This document shows positions 1-9,130 of a DNA stretch of 64,000 nt, in pieces (position 1 is the stretch's first letter; each line of letters opens with the position of its first letter). Origin of the DNA: JBBPZA01 sp038199375 (lineage in GTDB: Bacteria; Actinomycetota; Thermoleophilia; Solirubrobacterales; Solirubrobacteraceae); NCBI GenBank assembly GCA_038199375.1, contig JBBPZA010000123.1, positions 1-64,000 on the forward strand, in the 5' to 3' direction. The position numbers and the translations under genes were made by a program. The notes below the pieces were generated by a model. It made no database searches and had not been told where the DNA came from. It saw nothing but the letters and a program-made list of their open reading frames with translations.

Positions 1-754
1 CCGGGCCGCCGAACGGATCGGCGACGATCACCGGCCCCTCGGGCGACAGCGCGCCAAGCAGGTGCGTGCGCTCGGCGGCGCCCCGGTGCTCCGCGGTCAC
101 GGCGTGGAAGTTCTCGTCGTCGAAGACGAAGACCGCGTCGGCCTCCTCGAGCATGCTCCACGAGAGCACGCGGGAGCGGTGGGAGGCCAGGTCGACGCCG
201 AGCTCCTGCGCGGCCGTGAGGGCGAGCTCCGGCGATCCACGCCCGGGGACCGGATAGTGGCCTGCCGAGGACACGAGCTTTCGCCCCTCGACCTCGTGAA
301 GCGCGAGCCGCTCGGCGAACGGGCTTCGGCAGACGTTTCCCAGGCAGACGAACAGCACGCTGTCGGCATCGATCCAGGCCTGGGCGGCCCGCCGGGTGAG
401 CTCTTCGCGAGCGGCCGCACCAGGGGCGCCGCCGATGCCTGCCGAGCCGCGCATGACAGCGATCCTAGTCACGCGCGTGCGGTCGTCCGTCACGGCCAGA
501 CGCCGTGCCCGCAACATCTGCGCCGCTTGGCGGGAGGTGATCGCCGTCGCCCCCAGGCGGATCGCCTGCTCGCGCTTCTCCTCGGGCACGTCGTAATGGT
601 CTTTCCACGGGCGCGCCCGCTTGTGGTGGAAGCGCAGCTTCCTGCGGCCGAGGCGCCTCGCGAAGTCGTGAAGCTCTGCGGGGCTGTCGGCGATCAGATG
701 CGACCACTCGCGGCCGCGCCAGGTGATGCGGAAGTCGTCGAGATACACGGCCAT
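1..754 (-). CDS. DUF4031 domain fused to low-molecular-weight protein-tyrosine phosphatase (partial, runs off left edge)
   Basis: One uninterrupted frame from ATG 754 to the window edge. Residues 1-85 read as a DUF4031 domain (MAVYLDDF start, then HLIADSPAELH and DHYDVPEEKR). From about residue 130 it is a low-molecular-weight phosphatase: the loop CLGNVCRSP holds the CX5R signature (Cys137, Arg143), and the catalytic-acid motif DPFGG lies at the very edge. Such phosphatases dephosphorylate phosphotyrosine in the cytosol, or act as arsenate reductases. A GTG at 469 or ATG at 454 could start a separate phosphatase, but no stop lies between the two domains. It is divergent from the pyruvate carboxylase gene with about 50 bp between starts. 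The C-terminus is missing. Confidence 0.8.
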   Translation of the reverse strand, partial: MAVYLDDFRITWRGREWSHLIADSPAELHDFARRLGRRKLRFHHKRARPWKDHYDVPEEKREQAIRLGATAITSRQAAQMLRARRLAVTDDRTRVTRIAVMRGSAGIGGAPGAAAREELTRRAAQAWIDADSVLFVCLGNVCRSPFAERLALHEVEGRKLVSSAGHYPVPGRGSPELALTAAQELGVDLASHRSRVLSWSMLEEADAVFVFDDENFHAVTAEHRGAAERTHLLGALSPEGPVIVADPFGGP

Positions 755-804
755 GAGAGATGCCGAGGGTAGAGCCTGCGGCGCGAAGGTATGCTCGCGC
801 CGAG

Positions 805-3800
805 ATGGCGCGCAAGATCGGCAAGCTGCTCGTGGCGAACCGCAGCGAGATCGCGATCCGCGTCTTCCGCGCGGCCACGGAGCTCGGCCTGCGGACCGTG
901 GCGATCTACTCCCGCGAGGATCGCTTCTCCCTGCATCGCTTCAAGGCCGACGAGGCCTACCTCGTCGGCGGTGGCCAGGAACCGGTGAAGGCCTACCTGG
1001 GCATCGAGGAGATCATGCGGGTGGCGCGCGATGCCGGCGTCGACGCGATCCATCCCGGCTACGGCTTTCTCGCCGAGAACCCCGAGCTGGCCGAGGCCTG
1101 CGCGAGCGAGGACATCGTGTGGATCGGCCCACCCGCCGAGGTTATGGAGGGACTGGGCGACAAGGTCGCAGCCCGGAAGCTGGCCGAGCGGGCGGAGGTG
1201 CCCGTCATGCCGGCGACCGGGCCCTTGCCCAAGGACGAGGAGGAGGTGGAGAAGCTCGGCGAGGAGGTGGGCTTCCCGCTCATGGTCAAGGCGAGCTGGG
1301 GGGGTGGCGGGCGCGGCATGCGCCAGGTCCACGACTCGAGCGACCTCGTCGACCAAGTCGTCGCGGCACGGCGGGAGGCGGGCGCCGCCTTCGGGCGCGA
1401 CGACGTCTTCCTCGAGCGCCTGGTCAAGCGTGCCCGCCACATCGAGGTCCAGATACTGGCCGACGAGGCGGGCGAGGTGGTGCACCTCTTCGAGCGCGAC
1501 TGCACCGTGCAGCGCCGCCACCAGAAGGTCGTCGAGCGGGCCCCGGCGGCGGTTCTCGATCCTGCTGTCCGCGAGGAGATGTGCGAAGCCGCCGTGCGCC
1601 TGATGCGCGAGGCGGGCTACCGCAACGCGGGCACGGTGGAGTTCCTGCAGGACGCCGACAGCGAGGGCTTCTTCTTCATGGAGGTCAACCCGCGCATCCA
1701 GGTCGAGCACACGGTGACCGAGATGGTCACCGGCGTGGACCTGGTCAAAGCGCAGATCCGCCTGGCCGAGGGCGCCTCGATCGGCACGCCCGAGAGCGGC
1801 GTGCCGGCCCAGGCCGACATTCGCCTCAACGGCCATGCCCTGCAATGCCGCGCGACCACCGAGGACCCTCAGAACGGCTTCGCCCCCGACTACGGGCGGA
1901 TCACCACCTACCGCGAGGCGACCGGCTTCGGCATCCGACTGGACGGCGGCACGGCCTACGCCGGCGCCGAGGTGACTCCGTTCTACGACTCGCTGCTCGA
2001 GAAGATCACGGCGTGGGCCCCGACCCCTGAGGAGGCGGTGGCCCGGATGGAGCGCGCGCTGCGCGAGTTCCGCATCCGCGGGGTCAAGACCAACCTCTTC
2101 TTCCTCGAGGGGCTGCTCGCACATCCGAGCTTCCGGTCGAGCGACATCACCACTCGCTTCGTCGACGAGACCCCCGAGCTCTTCGACTTCGACGTGCCCC
2201 GCGACCGCGCCACCCGCCTGCTCGACTTCGTCGGGGAGGTGCTGGTCAACGGCAACCCGGACGTGGAGGGGCACGCCGATCCGGGGCCGCTCCTGCCGGC
2301 GCCGGTGCCCGACGTGCCCTACCGCTCGAGCCTCGAGCAGGGTACGCGCGACCTGCTCACAGAGCTCGGTCCCGAGGGCTTCGCGCGCTGGATGCGAGAC
2401 GAGCAGCGGCTGCTCCTCACCGACACCAGCTTCCGCGACGCCCACCAATCGCTGGTGGCCACTCGCTTTCGCACCTACGATCTGCTGCGCATCGCCCCGA
2501 TGTACGCCAGGCAGCTCCACGGGCTCTTCTCGCTCGAGTGCTGGGGCGGGGCCACCTTCGACGTGGCCATGCGCTTCCTCAAGGAGGATCCCTGGAACCG
2601 GCTCGCCGCTCTGCGCGAGCGGGTCCCGAACGTGCTCCTCCAGATGCTGCTTCGCGCCTCCAACGCGGTCGGCTACACGAACTACCCCGACAACGTCGTG
2701 CGCCACTTCGTCGCCCAGGCGGCGGAGGGCGGCATGGACCTCTTCCGCGTCTTCGACTCGCTCAACTGGGTCGAGAACATGCGCGTGGCCATGGACGCCG
2801 TGATCGAGGCCGGCGCTCTGTGCGAGGGAACGATCTGCTACACGGGCGACATCCTCGATCCGGCCAGATCCAAGTACGACCTGGGCTACTACGTGAACAT
2901 GGCCCGCGAGCTCGAAGAGGCTGGTGCTCACATCCTCGGGATCAAGGACATGGCCGGCCTGCTCAAGCCCGAGGCGGCCCGACGGCTGGTCAAGGCACTG
3001 AGGGAGGAGGTGGGCATCCCGATTCACTTCCACACCCACGACACGAGCGGGGCCTCGGCGGCCAGCGTGCTGGCTGCGGCCGAGGCCGGCATCGACGCGG
3101 TCGACGCCGCGATGGATCCCGTGAGCGGGCTCACCTCTCAGCCCAACCTGGGGGCGATCGTCGAGGCGCTGCGCCATACGCCGCGCGACACAGGGTTGGC
3201 CCGCGCGCCCCTGGACGACGCGGCCGCCTACTGGGAGGTCGTCCGCACCTACTACTCCGGGTTCGAGAGCGACATCCGCGCGGGGGCCTCGGAGGTCTAC
3301 GAGCACGAGATGCCGGGCGGGCAGTACACGAACCTGCGCCAGCAGGCGCGCGGTCTGGGCATCGCGGAGAGGTGGAGAGAGGTCGCCCTCGCCTACGCGC
3401 AGGTCAACGAGATGCTCGGCGACATCGTCAAGGTCACGCCCACCTCGAAGGTGGTCGGCGACCTCGCGGTGTTCATGGTCACCAACGACCTCACCCCGGA
3501 AGAGGTGCTCGACCCCGAGCAGGACATCGCCTTCCCGGAGTCGGTCATCGGGTTCTTCCGCGGCGATCTGGGCCAGCCCCCGGGAGGCTTTCCCGAGGAG
3601 CTGCAGCGCAAGGTGCTCAAGGGGGGCGACCATCTGCGGGTCCGCCCGGGCGAAGAGCTCGAGCCGACCGACATGGACGAGGCCCGCAAGGAGGCGGAGG
3701 AGAAGGCGGAGCGGGAGGTGACCGAGCAGGAGCTCGCCTCCTACCTCATGTACCCGAACGTGTTCACCGAGTTCGCCGATTTCCAACGTCGCTTCGGCGA

Positions 3801-4365
3801 CGTGAGCGTGCTGCCGACGCCCGTCTTCTTCTGGGGCCTGCGCCAGGACGACGAGCTCGCCGTCGAGCTCGAGCGCGGCAAGACGCTCTTCATCCGCTTC
3901 CTCGCGCTGGGCGAGCACGACAGCGAGGGCTACCGCTCGCTCTACTTCGAGCTCAACGGCCAGCCGCGCGAGGTCAAGGTGCGCGACCAAAGCACCGAGC
4001 CCGCGGAGGCTCGGCGCAAGGCAGACGAACAGGAGCCCGGTGAGGTCGCCGCGCCGGTGCCGGGCATGGTGGTCTCGGTCGCGGTGGCCGAGGGCGATCA
4101 GGCGGCCAAGGGCGACCTGCTGGCCACGATCGAGGCGATGAAGATGGAGGTCGAGGTCTTCGCCGAGATGGACGGCGTGGTCGAGGAGATCGTCGCCGAG
4201 GCCGGGACTCACGTGGAAGGCGGGGATCTCCTTTTCGTCCAGGCCTCCGATGGCGACAGTGACAGCGATGGCGACGACGAGGGCGAGAGCGACGGTGACG
4301 GCGAGGACGTCGGCGGCGACGTCGACGCCGACGACGACGAGGACGGCGCTGACGCCGGCGACTGA
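805..4365 (+). CDS. pyc: Pyruvate carboxylase
   Basis: Single-chain, biotin-dependent carboxylation of pyruvate to oxaloacetate (anaplerosis). Domains in order: biotin carboxylase from the N-terminus (KLLVANRSEIAIR, ATP-grasp loop GGGGRGM), carboxyltransferase (LLTDTSFRDAHQSLVATRFR; metal-site lysine context GIKDMAGL), and biotinyl domain with EAMKMEV (Lys1113). ATG 805 is chosen over ATG 760 because MARKIGKLLVANR is the usual family N-terminus. At 1186 aa it is slightly longer than the usual ~1150 because of a roughly 40-residue Asp/Gly/Glu/Ser tail after the biotinyl domain. Divergent from the DUF4031-phosphatase gene and followed 25 bp later by an S4-domain gene. Confidence 0.96.
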   Translation: MARKIGKLLVANRSEIAIRVFRAATELGLRTVAIYSREDRFSLHRFKADEAYLVGGGQEPVKAYLGIEEIMRVARDAGVDAIHPGYGFLAENPELAEACASEDIVWIGPPAEVMEGLGDKVAARKLAERAEVPVMPATGPLPKDEEEVEKLGEEVGFPLMVKASWGGGGRGMRQVHDSSDLVDQVVAARREAGAAFGRDDVFLERLVKRARHIEVQILADEAGEVVHLFERDCTVQRRHQKVVERAPAAVLDPAVREEMCEAAVRLMREAGYRNAGTVEFLQDADSEGFFFMEVNPRIQVEHTVTEMVTGVDLVKAQIRLAEGASIGTPESGVPAQADIRLNGHALQCRATTEDPQNGFAPDYGRITTYREATGFGIRLDGGTAYAGAEVTPFYDSLLEKITAWAPTPEEAVARMERALREFRIRGVKTNLFFLEGLLAHPSFRSSDITTRFVDETPELFDFDVPRDRATRLLDFVGEVLVNGNPDVEGHADPGPLLPAPVPDVPYRSSLEQGTRDLLTELGPEGFARWMRDEQRLLLTDTSFRDAHQSLVATRFRTYDLLRIAPMYARQLHGLFSLECWGGATFDVAMRFLKEDPWNRLAALRERVPNVLLQMLLRASNAVGYTNYPDNVVRHFVAQAAEGGMDLFRVFDSLNWVENMRVAMDAVIEAGALCEGTICYTGDILDPARSKYDLGYYVNMARELEEAGAHILGIKDMAGLLKPEAARRLVKALREEVGIPIHFHTHDTSGASAASVLAAAEAGIDAVDAAMDPVSGLTSQPNLGAIVEALRHTPRDTGLARAPLDDAAAYWEVVRTYYSGFESDIRAGASEVYEHEMPGGQYTNLRQQARGLGIAERWREVALAYAQVNEMLGDIVKVTPTSKVVGDLAVFMVTNDLTPEEVLDPEQDIAFPESVIGFFRGDLGQPPGGFPEELQRKVLKGGDHLRVRPGEELEPTDMDEARKEAEEKAEREVTEQELASYLMYPNVFTEFADFQRRFGDVSVLPTPVFFWGLRQDDELAVELERGKTLFIRFLALGEHDSEGYRSLYFELNGQPREVKVRDQSTEPAEARRKADEQEPGEVAAPVPGMVVSVAVAEGDQAAKGDLLATIEAMKMEVEVFAEMDGVVEEIVAEAGTHVEGGDLLFVQASDGDSDSDGDDEGESDGDGEDVGGDVDADDDEDGADAGD

Positions 4366-4390
4366 TCCGGCGGACCGCGCGACCGGCGCG

Positions 4391-4597
4391 GTGCGCGAGG
4401 TGGAGATCGACGAGGAAACGATCCGGTTGGGGCAGCTCCTCAAGCTCGCCGGGATCGTCGGGTCGGGGGGCGAGGCGAAGGCGCTGCTCGCTACCGGGAC
4501 CGTGTCGGTCAACGGCGAGCGCGATGATCGGCGCGGCCGCCAGGTCAAGCGCGGCGACGTCGTGGTCGCCGACGGCGAGGGCGTGCGGGTGCGCTGA
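4391..4597 (+). CDS. RNA-binding S4 domain protein
   Basis: A 68-aa protein made almost wholly of an S4 RNA-binding fold (IRLGQLLKLAGIVGSGGEAK, then TGTVSVNGE and RRGRQVKRGDVV), like the YbcJ/YaaA-type stand-alone S4 proteins. Those are thought to bind structured RNA or ribosomal intermediates; the exact target is unknown. The frame is open further upstream through the pyruvate carboxylase tail, but that part is low-complexity. GTG 4391, 25 bp after the pyc stop, is therefore taken as start; GTG 4400 is an alternative. Probably co-transcribed with pyc. Confidence 0.8.
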   Translation: MREVEIDEETIRLGQLLKLAGIVGSGGEAKALLATGTVSVNGERDDRRGRQVKRGDVVVADGEGVRVR

Positions 4598-4735
4598 CGC
4601 TGCGCCGAAAGCTACCGATCCCTCCCACACCCGAAAAAGGCATGGCCGACTGGACTTGCCCTCGCGCGATCCGTAGGGTCGGTCAGGCAGCCCGAGCCGC
4701 CGTGGGACGAACGAGTGCAATGGAGGGGACCCGAA

Positions 4736-6322
4736 ATGCCCGATGTCGGTGAGGCGCTGAAGATCGAGGTGGTGCCGTGGGGCCCCGCTCCGCAGGCGGT
4801 GCACGAGGCCGGCGCCGCGGCGCTCGAGCATCCCGCGGTGCGCGCCGAGCTCGCCGAGACAGACCACATGGTGCTCTCCATCGCTCCCGTCGCGCCTGCC
4901 GTCGGCGGCGATGAGTCGGCCCCCGAGTCGGGCCTCGTGCGCACCACGATCTATGACTACACCAACGAGCGAACGCTGCTGGTCGATGCGCCACTCGACG
5001 GATCGAAGCCGGTCGCGGTGCGCTCGACCACCAAGCAGCCGCTGCCGGGGGTCGCCGAGCTCAAGACCGCCGTCGAGGCGCTCGTGCGCGACCCCGAGCT
5101 GGGGGTCGAGCTGCGAGCCGGGCGCCTGGAGCCCTACCGCCCGATGCCGCCGTTCGTGCTCGGGGAGCAGCCCGACGGACGGGTCGAGCGCATGATCGCC
5201 GTCGGCCTGCGGTCCCCCGGCAGCGGCCAGGTCAACGAGATCGTCGCCGTCAAGCCCACGAGCGGCGCGGTGAAGCGCTTCGCGGCCGGCGCTCCGGCCG
5301 CCTCTCTGGCCGCGGATGCGTTGTGTGGGCTCGCCAACGCGGGCCAGCCCACGGCCGCCCGCGGGACGCCAGGACAGGTCAGGGTGACCGTCAGCCGGGC
5401 CGGCCACGTCCTCTGGAGCTTCATCGCGGTGCGCCCGGCGGCCTCCTCGGGCACCAATGGCTCGGGCATCGAGCTGCGCTCCGTCGCCTACCGCGGAAAG
5501 CGCGTGCTGCGCCGAGCCCACGTGCCGATCCTCAACGTGCGCTACGACCATGACGCCTGCGGCCCCTACCGCGACTGGCAGTACGAGGAGGGGATGCTCC
5601 ACGCCGACGGCGCCGACGTCGCGCCGGGCTTCCGCCTGTGCCCGGCGCCCGCGCAGACGATCCTGGAGTCGGGCTCTGACACGGGCAACTTCCTCGGCGT
5701 CGCGATCTACGCCCACGGCGACGAGGTCGTGCTCGTCTCAGAGCTCGAGGCCGGCTGGTATCGCTACCTCAGCGAGTGGCGCCTGCACGCGGACGGCACG
5801 ATCCGCCCCCGCTTCGGCTTCGGCGCGGTCCAGAACAGCTGCGTCTGCAACATCCATCACCACCACGTCTACTGGCGGCTCGACTTCGACGTGGCCGGCG
5901 CGGCGCACAACGATGTGCTCGAGTTCAACGACCCGCCCCTCCAGGGCGGCTCACACTGGAGCACGTTCCGCCACGAGATCCGCCGGTCGCGCAACCCGGC
6001 CCACAAGCGCGCCTGGCAGGTGGCCAACCGCGCGACGAAGGAGAGCTACACGCTCATCCCGGGTCCCAACGACGGCGTCGCCGACGCCTTCGGGGTGGGA
6101 GACCTATGGGCGCTGCGACGTCGCGGGGGGCAGGTGGACGACGGCCAGGGCTTCACGACCGACCCGGCGCTGGCCCGCGCCCGCCTCGATCAGTTCGTCG
6201 ACGGCGAGTCGATACACGACGCCGACGTGGTGCTGTGGTACGCCGCGCACTTCACCCACGACCTCCACGACGAGGCGGTCGGCCACGTCGTGGGCCCGGA
6301 GCTCGTCCCCGGGCACTGGTAG
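4736..6322 (+). CDS. Copper amine oxidase-like protein with altered cofactor motif
   Basis: 528 aa, no clear signal peptide. The C-terminal half resembles the copper amine oxidase catalytic domain: GWYRYLSEW aligns with the topaquinone segment GNYDYxFDW, putting a tyrosine (Tyr342) at the cofactor-precursor position. A His cluster (374-377) followed by YWRLDFDV matches the first two copper ligands. DVVLWYAAHFTHD (His508) matches the third-ligand region. The usual Asn-Tyr-Asp/Glu consensus is Trp-Tyr-Arg here, so self-processing to topaquinone is doubtful. Start ATG 4736 follows GGAGGGG at 4722-4728; ATG 4715 lacks such a site. The role could be oxidative deamination or a non-catalytic relative. 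The family call rests on motif alignment by eye. Confidence 0.65.
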   Translation: MPDVGEALKIEVVPWGPAPQAVHEAGAAALEHPAVRAELAETDHMVLSIAPVAPAVGGDESAPESGLVRTTIYDYTNERTLLVDAPLDGSKPVAVRSTTKQPLPGVAELKTAVEALVRDPELGVELRAGRLEPYRPMPPFVLGEQPDGRVERMIAVGLRSPGSGQVNEIVAVKPTSGAVKRFAAGAPAASLAADALCGLANAGQPTAARGTPGQVRVTVSRAGHVLWSFIAVRPAASSGTNGSGIELRSVAYRGKRVLRRAHVPILNVRYDHDACGPYRDWQYEEGMLHADGADVAPGFRLCPAPAQTILESGSDTGNFLGVAIYAHGDEVVLVSELEAGWYRYLSEWRLHADGTIRPRFGFGAVQNSCVCNIHHHHVYWRLDFDVAGAAHNDVLEFNDPPLQGGSHWSTFRHEIRRSRNPAHKRAWQVANRATKESYTLIPGPNDGVADAFGVGDLWALRRRGGQVDDGQGFTTDPALARARLDQFVDGESIHDADVVLWYAAHFTHDLHDEAVGHVVGPELVPGHW

Positions 6323-6383
6323 GAGCCGGCCCCGATGACCGACGCTGGGCGTCCGGCTGGGGGCGGGGAGGGCGGTCTGGTCT

Positions 6384-6788
6384 CTAGCGGAGAGCGGGAA
6401 GCCGCTCGGGATCGCCGCGGCGGTTTCCCGCCGGCGCACGGAGGTAGGCATCGAGATCCTGCTCGAACTGCGGCCACCAGAGGGGCTCGCGCTCGCCGAA
6501 GGGATCGCGCGGCGCCGGCGGCGGTTCGTCCCCGCCCCCGTCTCCCTCGTCATCGCGCCCATGGCCCTGGTCGGTGCCGAGGGCGAAGAACACGATCCCG
6601 ACGATGGCCAGCATCGCGACCAGCGATCCGCCGAGCGAGATGGCGAGGCCGGAGCTGGAGTCGAGGCCCAGCCTGCTCGTACCGACCGCTAGGAGCTCCA
6701 CCGCCGAGCCCAGGAGCACCGATCCGGCGAGCATGGTCACGATGAGCACCGGGACCATGACGGCATATCTGCCCGCGCGAGAGGACAT
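6384..6788 (-). CDS. Small two-helix membrane protein, unknown function
   Basis: 134 aa with two hydrophobic segments (about residues 8-32 and 46-69) followed by an acidic, Gly/Asp-rich stretch and a Trp-containing tail (EPLWWPQFEQDL). I do not recognise the family. Hydrophobicity layout and high-GC codon use support it as coding. It converges with the amine-oxidase-like gene and lies 100 bp beyond the start of no other gene, so it is probably monocistronic. Confidence 0.6.
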   Translation of the reverse strand: MSSRAGRYAVMVPVLIVTMLAGSVLLGSAVELLAVGTSRLGLDSSSGLAISLGGSLVAMLAIVGIVFFALGTDQGHGRDDEGDGGGDEPPPAPRDPFGEREPLWWPQFEQDLDAYLRAPAGNRRGDPERLPALR

Positions 6789-6888
6789 CGGGCACCGATG
6801 TTACCCATGACCGGCGCATTCGACCACCCCGCAAGCATCCCCCCGGCGCCATGTTCGCTCGAGGTCGTGTCGGCCGGCTCCCGGGCGG

Positions 6889-8376
6889 TCAGTGCTCGGC
6901 TCTGCACCGGGCGTGCTCGGCGACCGCGGGATCGAGCCAGCCACGGTGCTCGAGCTCGTCGACGAGCCGCGTATAAGGCTCGAGGAACCGCTCGGCCCGG
7001 TCGGGCCTGGGCTCGATGATCTCGCGTATGCGGACCATGTCGCCGGCGACCTCGGTGAGCGACCGGCCGGTGCAGGAGGAGGCGGCGAGCACCGCCATGC
7101 CCAGCGCCGCCTCGGCGTTCTCGGGCAGCCGGACCTCTCGGCCGAGCACGTCGGCGCGCAGCTGGCACCAGTAACGGCTGCTCGCCCCGCCTCCGGTCAG
7201 GCTGAGCTCGCCGTCGATCGGTGCGCCGAGGCGGTCGAGGTGGTCGAAGCACAGCCGCTCCACGTAGGCGACGCCCTGGAGGAGGGCGGCGTAGTGGTCG
7301 TCCTCGTCGGCCGGCTCCCCCAGCACGAAGCCCTCCGCATCGGGCGCCGAGAACGGGAAGCGCTCACCCTCGGAGACCAGCGGGTAGGCGATCACCTCGG
7401 CGGGCTCGCGCTGCGCGGCACGCTCGTCGAGCGCCTCGAGATCCCGATCGGGGAAGCTGTCCGAGAGCACGCCCGCGCCAACGCTCGAGGCCCCGCCGGG
7501 AAGCCACAGGTCCTCGGGTGAGCGGTGCGAGTAGACCGCACCCTGAGGGTCGCGGACCAACTCGCGGGCCACGCCCTTGAGCACGAGCGTCGTTCCCAGC
7601 ACCGAGTTCCAGCTGCCCACGCTCAACGCTCCGGCGGCGAGCTGCGCGGCGCAGCCGTCGGTCATGCCGGCGATCACCGGCATGCCCTCGGGGATGCCGG
7701 TCGCCTCGGCGCCGTCACGGTCCACCGTTCCCAACTGGGTGCCCGAGCGAACGACGCGGGGCAGCATCCCGTCGGGGACCCCGAGCTCGTCCATCACCGC
7801 GTGCGGCCACGCCTCGTCGAGGAGGTCGTAGCCGGTCTTGAGCGCGTGGCTGCTGTCGGCAGGAACCTCGTGCCCGACAAGTCGCCGGGTAACGAAGTCG
7901 ACCTGGTGGGCGAGCCGTGCCTGGCGGGCATCCGCCTGGTGCTCGCGCAGCAGCCACAGCAGCTTGGGAAGGGCCCAGGACGGCTGGATGCGGTAGCCCA
8001 GCGACTCCCAGGTCTCGCTGCCCGCCTCGTTGGCGCGCTCGGCCTCCTCGCCCGCGCGCGAGTCGTCGTACATGAGCCCCGGCGAGAGCGGGCTTCCGGC
8101 GGCGTCGGCGAGCATGATCGTGCCCGACGTCCCGCAGACGGCCAGGCCGCCCACCCCGTCGATCGATTCGGACGGGAGGTCGCCCAGCGCCGCGCGACAC
8201 GCGGCCGCGACGGCGCTCCACCACTGCTCCGAGTCCTGCTCGTGGCGCGGTCCGTCGCGGCGGCTCTCCAGCGGGTGCGAGCCGGAGGCGAGGATCTCGC
8301 CGGTCGTCGAGACGGCGAGTGCGCGGGCGCTCTGGGTGCCCACGTCGAGGCCCAGCCAGGCGGTGGCTTCGCTCAT
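6889..8376 (-). CDS. FGGY-family carbohydrate kinase (xylulokinase-like)
   Basis: 495 aa, the normal length for the FGGY family of sugar kinases. The N-terminal phosphate-binding loop GLDVGTQSARAL and the C-terminal adenosine-binding segment LTGGGASSRYWCQ are both present, as are GMTDGCAAQ and the C-terminal AALGMAVLAA helix. It would phosphorylate a sugar or polyol in the cytosol. Xylulose is likely but glycerol-, ribulose- or autoinducer-kinase activity cannot be excluded. ATG 8376 follows GGTGAGGAG. No sugar transporter or isomerase lies beside it. Confidence 0.88.
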   Translation of the reverse strand: MSEATAWLGLDVGTQSARALAVSTTGEILASGSHPLESRRDGPRHEQDSEQWWSAVAAACRAALGDLPSESIDGVGGLAVCGTSGTIMLADAAGSPLSPGLMYDDSRAGEEAERANEAGSETWESLGYRIQPSWALPKLLWLLREHQADARQARLAHQVDFVTRRLVGHEVPADSSHALKTGYDLLDEAWPHAVMDELGVPDGMLPRVVRSGTQLGTVDRDGAEATGIPEGMPVIAGMTDGCAAQLAAGALSVGSWNSVLGTTLVLKGVARELVRDPQGAVYSHRSPEDLWLPGGASSVGAGVLSDSFPDRDLEALDERAAQREPAEVIAYPLVSEGERFPFSAPDAEGFVLGEPADEDDHYAALLQGVAYVERLCFDHLDRLGAPIDGELSLTGGGASSRYWCQLRADVLGREVRLPENAEAALGMAVLAASSCTGRSLTEVAGDMVRIREIIEPRPDRAERFLEPYTRLVDELEHRGWLDPAVAEHARCRAEH

Positions 8377-8454
8377 CGGTGCTCCTCACCTTGCCTCGGT
8401 GGTGGCGGTCGGAGTGAGGCCTCCTCCCGCGGGTCAACCGGTTAAGATGACCGA

Positions 8455-8673
8455 ATGGAGATTCCGGCGGTATGGACGGTTCCACCCAGCGCGGATCACG
8501 AGGACGTCGATGACTTGCTGAATCGCCTTGCGCAGCGGCTCGACATCGAGAAGCCCGAGATCAAGAACGACCAGGTGCTTCTTCCCGCGGAGTACCCCAA
8601 GGTCGCCAAGGCATTGGGAGAGGTGGAGCCCGGCTGGGAGGACGAGGGGCTGCTCATCCCGCCCGAGGCCTGA
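8455..8673 (+). CDS. Small acidic protein, unknown function
   Basis: 72 aa, soluble and acidic (DHEDVDDLLNRLAQRLDIEK near the N-terminus, EPGWEDEGLLIPPEA at the end). No family recognised. It sits divergently from the sugar kinase and 20 bp upstream of a VOC-domain gene that may be co-transcribed. The upstream leader is short and the ribosome site is weak, so coding status rests on composition and position. Confidence 0.5.
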   Translation: MEIPAVWTVPPSADHEDVDDLLNRLAQRLDIEKPEIKNDQVLLPAEYPKVAKALGEVEPGWEDEGLLIPPEA

Positions 8674-8692
8674 TCGGTCCGCGGTTCTGCCC

Positions 8693-9034
8693 TTGCCTCC
8701 CGCCCCGCTGCGGCTGGTCGAGTTCCCCGCCGACGACGCGCAGCGCGCCCGTCGCTTCTGGTCGGGACTGCTCGACGTCACGTTGGAGCAGCGGACGGAG
8801 GAAGAAGGCTCGGGCTGGCAGACCCACCAGCCCGGTCCCGCGGTGGGCGTGCACGAGCGCGGCCGAGGCCCGGGGGACAGGTTCTCGCTGCCCTACTTCG
8901 AGGTCTCCGACCTGACCGCCGCGCTCGGGCAGGTCGAAGCGCTCGGCGGCAGCGTCGTGCATCCGGGCGATACATGGGCCGTCTGCAAGGACTCCGAAGG
9001 CACGCCGTTCGGGCTGGCCGCGCGGGAGCGGTGA
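8693..9034 (+). CDS. VOC-superfamily (glyoxalase/bleomycin-resistance-like) protein
   Basis: 113 aa with the single-module VOC pattern: LRLVEFPADDAQRARRFWSG at the start and a C-terminal half running FEVSDLTAALGQVEALGG to DSEGTPFGLA. VOC proteins use a paired beta-alpha-beta-beta-beta fold for metal-dependent dioxygenase, lyase or binding roles; the substrate here is unknown. The start is uncertain: TTG 8693 is the most plausible codon after the upstream stop at 8673. Confidence 0.68.
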   Translation: MPPAPLRLVEFPADDAQRARRFWSGLLDVTLEQRTEEEGSGWQTHQPGPAVGVHERGRGPGDRFSLPYFEVSDLTAALGQVEALGGSVVHPGDTWAVCKDSEGTPFGLAARER

Positions 9035-9130
9035 TGCTGCGGGATGGGCTTCGCCCGAGTGGAGCGCTGATGCGGCAGACGTTCGCGCTCTGCAGGCATA
9101 GAAGCGGCCTCGAGCGGGTAGAGGCGCCGC

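Noticed and set aside
694..4548. A 1284-codon open frame antisense to pyruvate carboxylase
   Set aside because: It is a GC-rich mirror of the pyc coding frame, has no recognisable domain and lies opposite a certain gene.
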